From contig NZ_CALFIG010000110.1 in assembly GCF_937876455.1 (NCBI RefSeq), forward strand, positions 1-20,850: DNA of 20,850 bases, written 5' to 3'. Shown here piece by piece: positions 15,191 to 20,850 of the stretch; positions within the stretch are counted from its first letter, which is position 1, and each line of letters starts with the position of its first letter. The notes beneath the pieces were generated by a model. It saw nothing but the letters and a program-made list of their open reading frames with translations. It made no database searches and had not been told where the DNA came from. A program made the position numbers and the translations under genes. The DNA is from an uncultured Flavobacterium sp. (lineage in GTDB: Bacteria; Bacteroidota; Bacteroidia; Flavobacteriales; Flavobacteriaceae).

Positions 15191-15877
15191 ATGCCAAAAT
15201 TTTTCTTCATATTATTTTTTTCATTCACAGCTTTTGCTCAAACTAATTTTGAGAAAGCTGAAAAATTGTATAAAGAAAATAAATTTGCCGAAGCGAAAAT
15301 TTTATTTGAAACCTACTTAAAAACAACCCCAAATCATTTAAAAACAATTGAATATTTAGGCGATATTGCGGGTGCTCAAAAAAAGTGGGACGAAGCCCTT
15401 TCGTATTATGAAAAACTGAAACTAAAAGTGCCTTCTAGTGCAAATTATCACTATAAATTTGGAGGTGCAATGGGAATGAAAGCAAAATCCGTAAACAAAT
15501 TTAAGGCATTAGGTATGATTGATGCCATCGAGGAGGCATTTTTGACCGCGGCCCGATTAGATAAAAAACATATAGAATCTCGTTTTGCGCTAGTCATACT
15601 CTATTTAGAATTGCCAGGAATAATAGGAGGAAGCGAAAAAAAAGCACAAAAATATGCTGATGAAATTCTCACTATATCTAAAGTAGATGGATATTTAGCA
15701 AAAGGGTATATTGAAGTGTATTTTAAACGTTACAAAAAAGCAGAAACCTATTATGTAAATGCACATAAAATAGAAAATTCAAAGGAGACATTTGATAAGC
15801 TATATGACTTATATTTAAAGAAACTCAAGGACAAAACAAAAGCAAGTAAATTAAAAGAACAATTTGAAAACAAATAG
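15191..15877 (+). CDS. exported tetratricopeptide-repeat protein
   Basis: A 228-residue protein with a signal peptide (MPKFFFILFFSFTAFA, cleaved before QTNF). After it come TPR-type helix pairs: residues about 18-45 (FEKAEKLYKENKFAEAKILF), 50-80 (LGDIAGAQKKWDEALSYYEK), then a longer less regular helical region, and a further pair near 165-195 (AKGYIEVYFKRYKKAETYY). The C-terminus is Lys-rich. TPR domains bind partner proteins; nothing shows which partner or pathway. It has its own promoter box just after a terminator and lies 70 bases before mpl, so co-transcription with mpl is possible but uncertain. Confidence 0.82.
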   Translation: MPKFFFILFFSFTAFAQTNFEKAEKLYKENKFAEAKILFETYLKTTPNHLKTIEYLGDIAGAQKKWDEALSYYEKLKLKVPSSANYHYKFGGAMGMKAKSVNKFKALGMIDAIEEAFLTAARLDKKHIESRFALVILYLELPGIIGGSEKKAQKYADEILTISKVDGYLAKGYIEVYFKRYKKAETYYVNAHKIENSKETFDKLYDLYLKKLKDKTKASKLKEQFENK

Positions 15878-15947
15878 TGTAATTGTTTAAATGTTTAATC
15901 GTTCATTCGGTTTTGCAAATTAACAGTTTAACAATTTAACCTAAATA

Positions 15948-17303
15948 ATGAGAACACATTTCATAGCTATTGGCGGAGCTGCCATGCATAATTTAGCATT
16001 AGCCTTACACAATAAAGGATACCATGTTACAGGAAGTGACGATGCAATTTTTGAACCTTCAAAATCACGTTTGCAAAAGAAAGAGTTATTGCCAGCTCAA
16101 GAAGGTTGGTTTCCTGAAAAAATAACTTTCGATATTGAAGCCATTATTTTAGGAATGCATGCCAAAGCAGATAATCCAGAATTGTTAAAAGCACAAGAAT
16201 TAGGCTTAAAAATATATTCCTATCCTGAATTTTTATATGAACAATCAAAAAACAAAACACGTGTAGTTATTGGCGGTTCTCATGGGAAAACTACGATTAC
16301 TTCAATGATTCTTCATGTTGTGAACTATCATGAAATGGAAGTAGATTATATGGTAGGCGCACAATTGGAAGGGTTTGACACGATGGTACATTTAACAGAA
16401 ACAAATGATTTTATTGTGTTAGAAGGCGATGAATATTTGACCTCACCTATCGATTTACGTCCAAAATTTCATTTGTACCAACCTAATATTGCTTTACTAT
16501 CTGGAATCGCTTGGGATCATATTAATGTATTCCCTACGTTTGATAATTACGTAGAACAATTTGATATTTTCATAAATAAAATTACGAATGGAGGAATTTT
16601 AGTATACAATGAAGAAGATGCAACAGTTAAATTAGTTGCTGAAAGAAGTGAAAATCCAATTCGAAAAATAGCTTATCAAACACCTAATTATACGGTAGAA
16701 AATGGTACCACATTATTGGAAACTCCTGATGGACCTATGCCTATAGAAGTTTTTGGCGCACATAATTTAAATAATTTAGCAGGTGCCAAATGGATTTGTC
16801 AATGTATGGGTATAGATGAAGCTCAATTTTATGAAGCTATAGCTAGTTTTAAAGGTGCAAGTAAGCGTTTGGAAAAAATAGCCGAATCAACAAATAAAGT
16901 TGCTTATAAAGATTTTGCCCATTCACCAAGTAAAGTTTCGGCAACTACAAAGGCTGTAAAAGCACAATACCCAAATAGAAAATTAGTAGCTTGTTTAGAA
17001 TTGCACACCTATAGTAGTTTAAATGCCGAATTTCTGAAAGAGTATGAAGGAGCATTAGATGCTGCAGATGTAGCCGTTGTTTTTTATTCGCCCGATGCAG
17101 TAAAAATCAAACGTTTAGATGAAGTGACGTATGACCAAATTGCACAATCCTTCAATCGTAAAGATTTAATTATTTATACCAATCCTGCGGAGTTTAAAAG
17201 CTTTTTATTCAGCCAAAATTTTGAAAATGCTGCTTTATTATTAATGAGTTCAGGAAATTATGGCGGATTGAATTTTGATGAGGTGAAACAATTAGTTAAT
17301 TAA
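15948..17303 (+). CDS. mpl: UDP-N-acetylmuramate:tripeptide ligase (peptidoglycan recycling)
   Basis: A 451-residue Mur-ligase family enzyme, close to the length of E. coli Mpl (457). Mpl reattaches the recovered tripeptide L-Ala-gamma-D-Glu-meso-DAP to UDP-MurNAc in the cytoplasm, bypassing MurC, MurD and MurE. The N-terminal Rossmann segment is HFIAIGGAAMHNLA (4-17), distinct from the GIGGxGM of MurC. The ATP-binding loop GSHGKTT is at 110-116, followed by LEGDEY and the HINVFPT segment; the third domain contains DFAHSPSKV, the Mpl/Mur C-terminal signature with Lys and Ser. MurC is an alternative, but the N-terminus and DFAHSP wording favour Mpl. The 70-base gap upstream holds only an imperfect inverted repeat. 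Confidence 0.88.
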   Translation: MRTHFIAIGGAAMHNLALALHNKGYHVTGSDDAIFEPSKSRLQKKELLPAQEGWFPEKITFDIEAIILGMHAKADNPELLKAQELGLKIYSYPEFLYEQSKNKTRVVIGGSHGKTTITSMILHVVNYHEMEVDYMVGAQLEGFDTMVHLTETNDFIVLEGDEYLTSPIDLRPKFHLYQPNIALLSGIAWDHINVFPTFDNYVEQFDIFINKITNGGILVYNEEDATVKLVAERSENPIRKIAYQTPNYTVENGTTLLETPDGPMPIEVFGAHNLNNLAGAKWICQCMGIDEAQFYEAIASFKGASKRLEKIAESTNKVAYKDFAHSPSKVSATTKAVKAQYPNRKLVACLELHTYSSLNAEFLKEYEGALDAADVAVVFYSPDAVKIKRLDEVTYDQIAQSFNRKDLIIYTNPAEFKSFLFSQNFENAALLLMSSGNYGGLNFDEVKQLVN

Positions 17304-17318
17304 ATAATTTTTAAAAGA

Positions 17319-17346
17319 GCCAATTACTTACTTTATAAAAATTGGC
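17319..17346 (+). terminator. weak hairpin after mpl, overlapping the radC promoter
   Basis: GCCAATT (17319-17325) pairs with AATTGGC (17340-17346) around a 14-base loop, followed by ACATTTTAATTTTTTC. The long loop makes it weak. Its right arm contains the ATTG that would serve as the radC -33 element. Confidence 0.35.
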
Positions 17347-17371
17347 ACATTTTAATTTTTTCATATCTTTG
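17341..17371 (+). promoter_or_regulatory. promoter of radC
   Basis: ATTG (17341-17344), a 19-base spacer and TATCTTTG (17364-17371) fit the Bacteroidota consensus except for one base in the -33 element. The box ends 26 bases before the ATG at 17398. This supports that ATG over the GTG at 17371, which lies in the promoter. Confidence 0.6.
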
Positions 17372-17397
17372 TGTATATAAACGCCAAAATTAATTTT

Positions 17398-18081
17398 ATG
17401 TACACGCCAATTAATCAGTGGGCCGAAGATGATCGTCCACGAGAAAAATTACTTCTAAAAGGTAAAAATGCCTTGTCTGATTCAGAATTACTAGCCATTC
17501 TCATTGGTTCTGGTTCGCGAAACGAGAGTGCTGTCCAGCTTTGCCAACGCATATTAAAATCTGTAGACTCCAATCTTACTCAATTAGGTAAATTATCTCT
17601 TTCTCAATTGGTTCAATTTAAGGGTATTGGAGAAGCAAAAGCTATATCAATTATGGCGGCATTGGAATTAGGACGTCGTCGTCGTTTGGAAGAGACTACA
17701 AGTTTAACTCAAGTGACTTCAAGTCGAATTGTTTTTGATCTCATGCAACCTTTAGTTGGTGAATTGCCGCATGAAGAATTTTGGGTACTTTATTTAAATA
17801 ATTCAAATAAAGTGATACATAAAGCCCAAATTAGTAAAGGAGGAATTACAGGAACCGTAGTAGATACGCGAATTATATTTAAAACCGCTTTTGAATATTA
17901 CGCTACATCTCTTATATTGTGTCATAATCATCCTTCTGGAAAATTAATGCCTAGTGAGACAGACAAACAAATTACTAAAAAAATTAGAGTTGCAGGTGAT
18001 GCTGTAGAAGTAAAAGTATTGGATCATATTATCATTACGGAGAAAGGATACTATAGTTTTCAAGATGAAGGTATTTTTTAA
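17398..18081 (+). CDS. radC: RadC-family JAB-domain protein
   Basis: A 228-residue protein. The N-terminal part carries DRPREKLLLKG and a helix-hairpin-helix-like segment (LVQFKGIGEAKA, 71-82). The C-terminal JAB/MPN domain has the metal motif HNHPSG (176-181) with Asp189 as the third ligand. Historically called a DNA repair protein, the biochemical role of RadC remains unsettled, and the JAB fold suggests a metal-dependent hydrolase. Full length and intact. ATG 17398 agrees with the promoter position. The ABC ATPase gene follows after 60 bases. Confidence 0.93.
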   Translation: MYTPINQWAEDDRPREKLLLKGKNALSDSELLAILIGSGSRNESAVQLCQRILKSVDSNLTQLGKLSLSQLVQFKGIGEAKAISIMAALELGRRRRLEETTSLTQVTSSRIVFDLMQPLVGELPHEEFWVLYLNNSNKVIHKAQISKGGITGTVVDTRIIFKTAFEYYATSLILCHNHPSGKLMPSETDKQITKKIRVAGDAVEVKVLDHIIITEKGYYSFQDEGIF

Positions 18082-18114
18082 AATTCTTTTAAGATTTCTT
18101 TGTATATTATTTAG

Positions 18115-18122
18115 TATCTTGC
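18115..18122 (+). promoter_or_regulatory. possible -7 box for the ABC operon
   Basis: TATCTTGC differs from TAnnTTTG at the last two bases and ends 19 bases before the ATG at 18142. No good -33 element is present, so this is weak. A zinc-repressor operator was looked for by eye and none was recognised. Confidence 0.3.
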
Positions 18123-18141
18123 CCTCATAATTAAAATAAGC

Positions 18142-18771
18142 ATGATAAGCACAAAAGACATTACATTTTCTTATCACAAAGACCATATTTTTCACATGCC
18201 CGATGTGTTTTGTCAGGCAGGAAATACACTTTTAGTTACGGGTAATTCAGGAAAAGGGAAAACCACGTATTTACATATATTAGCAGGTTTACTTAAGCCT
18301 TCTTCAGGTCAGGTAACTATCGATAATATTGACGTTACAAAACTCTCTGAACAAAAAACAGACGCGTTTAGAGGTAAAAATATTGGCGTTGTTTTTCAAA
18401 AATCACATTTTATTGCTTCCTTAACCGTTTTAGAAAATTTAGAAATGGCGAGTTGGTTAGCAACAGGTAAAAAGCATACAAAAAGAGCGAAAAATTTACT
18501 GGAAAAATTAGATGTTCTTGATCAAGCAACTAAATTAGTTTCACAATTAAGTGTAGGTCAACAACAACGCGTTTCCATAGCACGTGCTTTAATGAATAAA
18601 CCTAAAGTACTTTTGGCAGACGAGCCCACATCTAGCTTAGATGATAAAAATGCTGAAAAAGTAATTGATTTATTAGAAAATTTAGCCAAAGAATATCAAG
18701 CAGCATTATTAATTGTGACACATGATTCTAGAATTAAACAACGTTTTACTAATCAAATTACAATGGTATGA
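18142..18771 (+). CDS. ABC transporter ATP-binding protein (MacB/LolD type)
   Basis: A 209-residue cytoplasmic ATPase subunit. Walker A GNSGKGKT is at 34-41, the Q-loop Gln at 86, the signature LSVGQ at 136-140, Walker B VLLADE at 156-161, and the switch His in VTHDS near the C-terminus. The sequence type is that of LolD/MacB mechanotransmission ATPases, which pair with FtsX-like permeases. Its stop overlaps the permease start (ATGA), so the two are translated together and form one transporter. Substrate is not readable from this subunit; the His-rich permease and the exported third protein point to a metal-related role. Confidence 0.93.
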   Translation: MISTKDITFSYHKDHIFHMPDVFCQAGNTLLVTGNSGKGKTTYLHILAGLLKPSSGQVTIDNIDVTKLSEQKTDAFRGKNIGVVFQKSHFIASLTVLENLEMASWLATGKKHTKRAKNLLEKLDVLDQATKLVSQLSVGQQQRVSIARALMNKPKVLLADEPTSSLDDKNAEKVIDLLENLAKEYQAALLIVTHDSRIKQRFTNQITMV

Positions 18772-20012
18772 TTGCAAAATTAGCTTGGAAAAATATTTGG
18801 TTTAAACCTTTAAATACTATTTTAAGTATATTGTTATTAACAGCCAGTGTGGCAATAATCACCGTGCTTATTTTAGTTGAAAAGCAATTTGAAGAAAAAT
18901 ACCAAAGTAATTTAGACGGTGTAGATTTAGTATTAGGTGCACAAGGTAGTCCATTACAATTAGTGTTGTCGTCAGTTTATCATGTTGATGACCCTACGGG
19001 TAATATTAGTTATGATTCAGCAAAAGTATGGATGCAACATCCCTATGTTAAGAAGGCCATTCCTTTAGCATTTGGAGATAATTATTTAGGCTACAAAATT
19101 GTTGGAACTACCACAGATTATTTAGAAAAGTATCAAGCTAAATTTACTGACGGAAAACCCTTTGATAAAAATTTTGAAGTAGTTGTGGGATCTGATGTGG
19201 CTGAAAAATTAAATTTAAAAATGGGAGATACTTTTAAAGGCACACATGGTAGTGCTGCAGAAGGAGAAGTACATGAACACGGTGAGTATAAAGTAGTAGG
19301 TATTCTTTCAAAAACAGGCAAAGTATTAGATAATTTAATTTTATCAAATATACCAAGTGTTTGGCAAATGCATCATGAAGAACCACTAGCTGAAGAAGAG
19401 CATATACACACAGATTCGTGTCATCACGATCATTATCATGAAGGCATCACAATTGATGAACCAGGAATGGAAGTAACAGCTGTTTTAATTGAATTTAGAA
19501 ATAAAATGGGCGTAATGCTTTGGCCCAGACTTATAGCACAAAATACTAAAATGCAAGCGGCATTACCCACTTATCAAATGAATCGATTATTTGATTTGTT
19601 TGGAGTAGGTATAAATGCATTAAAATATTTGGCGTTTGGCATCATGTTGATTTCAGGGATTTCTATTTTTATAGCCTTGTTTACCACTTTAAAAGAGCGT
19701 AAAGCTGAATTTGCTTTATTACGAGTGAATGGTGCTAAAAGGTATCAGTTATTAATTGTTGTACTCTTAGAAAGCATGTTGCTGTGTGTAGTTGGTTATC
19801 TATTTGGCACACTTTTAGGTCGAGCAGGACTAGTTTTACTCTCTAAAGCTTCTGAAAGCGATTTTAAGTTAGGTTTTAATCCTTTGGAAATTATTTGGGA
19901 AAAAGAAAGTTGGCTATTTGGTTTAACGCTTTTAGTAGGACTACTTGCGGCTTTGATTCCCGCAGTAAAAGCATATACATTAAATATTTCAAAAACATTA
20001 TCAAATGCATAA
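18768..20012 (+). CDS. FtsX/MacB-like ABC permease with His-rich periplasmic stretch
   Basis: A 414-residue membrane subunit. Membrane helices are near 17-38, 283-306, 325-350 and 382-402, the four-helix plan of type VII (MacB/LolCE) permeases. A large periplasmic domain (about 40-280) lies between the first two. Residues 202-224 carry eight histidines, a cysteine (Cys218) and several acids (HHEEPLAEEEHIHTD, then CHHDHYH), a likely Zn or other metal-binding loop. KERKAEFALLRVNGAKR (309-325) is the conserved coupling segment after the second helix. It overlaps the ATPase gene by 4 bases and the next gene by 8. LolCE-type lipoprotein transport is the main alternative, but the His stretch is not expected there. 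Confidence 0.88.
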   Translation: MIAKLAWKNIWFKPLNTILSILLLTASVAIITVLILVEKQFEEKYQSNLDGVDLVLGAQGSPLQLVLSSVYHVDDPTGNISYDSAKVWMQHPYVKKAIPLAFGDNYLGYKIVGTTTDYLEKYQAKFTDGKPFDKNFEVVVGSDVAEKLNLKMGDTFKGTHGSAAEGEVHEHGEYKVVGILSKTGKVLDNLILSNIPSVWQMHHEEPLAEEEHIHTDSCHHDHYHEGITIDEPGMEVTAVLIEFRNKMGVMLWPRLIAQNTKMQAALPTYQMNRLFDLFGVGINALKYLAFGIMLISGISIFIALFTTLKERKAEFALLRVNGAKRYQLLIVVLLESMLLCVVGYLFGTLLGRAGLVLLSKASESDFKLGFNPLEIIWEKESWLFGLTLLVGLLAALIPAVKAYTLNISKTLSNA

Positions 20013-20493
20013 AGTATATAAAATAAGTATAGCCTTAGTAATAGGTATACTTTTGTTTAGTTTTCAAAATACGACTAAAACAGCACCTTTTTCTGTTAAA
20101 AAAGATAAATTATTTTTTGCCGATACCTTGTCATGGAAACTATTGGGCGAAATAAAATTTCTTAAAAAAAAGCATGCAACCTATGGAGAGGTTGATTTTC
20201 CACTAGTGAATACCAAATTAAAGAAATTACAGAAAAAAACGATTGTAATGAGTGGTTTTATAGTGCCAATTGACAATAAAAACTATGCGTTAAGTAAAAA
20301 TGTATTTGCTTCTTGTTTTTTCTGTGGAAAATCGGGCCCTGAAACTATTATGGGAATTAAGTTTAAAGGAGCAACCCCTAAATTAAAAACGGATACTTAT
20401 TTAACCTTAAAAGGTACATTTCGATATAATGAAAACGATGTAGAAGATTGGATTTATCACATTGAAAATGCTGAAATTGTTGGTGGAAAATAA
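20005..20493 (+). CDS. DUF3299-like exported protein with CxxC
   Basis: A 162-residue protein with an N-terminal hydrophobic signal or anchor (IALVIGILLFSF, 9-20) and no lipobox Cys. The body has SWKLLGEIKF, then KTIVMSGFIVPI (78-89), and SCFFCGKSGPET (103-114) with Cys104 and Cys107; the order and the GFxxP element resemble DUF3299 proteins, but similarity was judged by eye. The CxxC could bind metal or be redox active. Overlap with the permease gene by 8 bases ties it to the ABC transporter, probably as a periplasmic partner. In the Vibrio ZrgABCDE zinc system, as I recall it, a MacB-like ABC pair is accompanied by small exported proteins; that comparison is inference. Confidence 0.65.
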   Translation: MHKVYKISIALVIGILLFSFQNTTKTAPFSVKKDKLFFADTLSWKLLGEIKFLKKKHATYGEVDFPLVNTKLKKLQKKTIVMSGFIVPIDNKNYALSKNVFASCFFCGKSGPETIMGIKFKGATPKLKTDTYLTLKGTFRYNENDVEDWIYHIENAEIVGGK

Positions 20494-20508
20494 ATCAAAC
20501 ACGAAATA

Positions 20509-20850
20509 GTGAATCCGATAAAACACATTTTTTTTGATTTAGATCATACGCTTTGGGATTTTGATAAGAATGCTGAATTAGCTTTTGAGCGTATTTTTGT
20601 TGAAAATAGAATTGATTTACCCATTAAAACGTTTATAGAAGTTTATAATCCTATTAATCAAGCCTATTGGAAATTGTATCAAGTTAATGAAGTTTCACAT
20701 GAAACCCTAAGATATGGTCGTTTGAAAGATTCTTTTGATTCTTGTAAGCTTACTATCTCGGATGAGCTACTATTTAAAATTTCTGATGATTTTATTTCCT
20801 ATTTACCATTAAATAATCATTTAATAGAAGGAACAGATCGGAAGAGCACA
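20509..20850 (+). CDS. YjjG-like HAD phosphatase, 3' end missing
   Basis: An incomplete reading frame of about 109 genuine codons. GTG 20509 begins a protein with the HAD motif I sequence HIFFDLDHTLWDFDKNAE, in which the first Asp is the nucleophile. The residues that follow resemble the cap of YjjG-type pyrimidine nucleotidases (house-cleaning enzymes acting on non-canonical nucleotides). The natural sequence ends about LIEGT; the codons after 20834 are adapter, not gene. No ATG is available in frame upstream before a stop, so GTG is the best start; the gap from the preceding gene is 15 bases. Motifs II-IV lie beyond the contig end. Confidence 0.75.
   Translation, partial: MNPIKHIFFDLDHTLWDFDKNAELAFERIFVENRIDLPIKTFIEVYNPINQAYWKLYQVNEVSHETLRYGRLKDSFDSCKLTISDELLFKISDDFISYLPLNNHLIEGTDRKST
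20835..20850 (+). other. Illumina adapter remnant at contig end
   Basis: AGATCGGAAGAGCACA is identical to the first 16 bases of the TruSeq read-through adapter. It lies at the very end of the window and interrupts the HAD gene. It is an assembly artefact, not biology. Confidence 0.93.

Noticed and set aside
15881..15936. Terminator between the TPR gene and mpl
   Set aside because: AATTGTT and AACAATT can pair, but the loop is about 42 bases and no T-run follows; probably chance in AT-rich DNA.
1..20850. CRISPR array, tRNA, rRNA, prophage or insertion sequence
   Set aside because: No spaced repeats, clover-leaf sequences, transposase or phage genes were found; the only tandem repeats are two-copy and short.

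Overview
The window looks like one contig of chromosomal DNA from a member of the Flavobacteriaceae (Bacteroidota), close to Flavobacterium in character. The DNA is AT-rich. Many genes are preceded by the Bacteroidota promoter box TAnnTTTG (TATCTTTG, TAAATTTG or TATTTTTG), and no Shine-Dalgarno sequences stand out. The gene content is typical of the group: GH109, S46 dipeptidyl-peptidase, a CNNM/CorC-type protein, Obg without a C-terminal extension, Mpl and RadC. No phage, insertion sequence, CRISPR array, tRNA or rRNA was found. The last 16 bases (20835-20850) match the start of the Illumina TruSeq adapter, so the contig ends in uncleaned adapter and its last gene is artificially closed.

Layout. 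(1) 137-4302, plus strand: a tight four-gene run encoding a UbiA-like membrane protein, a Tat-exported GH109 protein, a sugar-1-phosphate nucleotidyltransferase and a NahK-like anomeric sugar kinase. The last three genes overlap and suggest an amino-sugar scavenging route: release, 1-phosphorylation, nucleotide activation. (2) 4308-4408: a folded, REP-like intergenic element between convergent genes. (3) 4420-9030, minus strand: an M3 oligopeptidase, purE, purK and a HEAT-like helical protein. Between the oligopeptidase and purE, on the opposite strand, lie a consensus-spaced promoter, two hairpins and an intrinsic terminator, which together look like an undescribed small RNA of about 100 nt. 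(4) 9122-11581, plus strand: hpt, adk and a CNNM/CorC-type membrane protein, ended by a strong terminator. (5) 11755-15086: obgE and a DPP7-type S46 peptidase, each with its own terminator. (6) 15191-18081: a secreted TPR protein, mpl and radC. (7) 18142-20493: a MacB/LolD-like ABC ATPase, a permease with a histidine-rich periplasmic stretch and a DUF3299-like exported protein, a plausible zinc-related ABC system. (8) 20509-end: the 5' part of a YjjG-like HAD phosphatase, running into adapter.

How the genes fit together. Purine metabolism is concentrated at 6587-10274: the two-step AIR carboxylation (PurK, PurE), base salvage (Hpt) and nucleotide balancing (Adk). Peptide use is represented by a periplasmic dipeptidyl-peptidase and an oligopeptidase of the M3 family. 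Wall recycling is represented by Mpl. The observations most worth following are the candidate small RNA, the GH109-kinase-nucleotidyltransferase cassette, the His-rich ABC operon, the REP-like element and the adapter tail.
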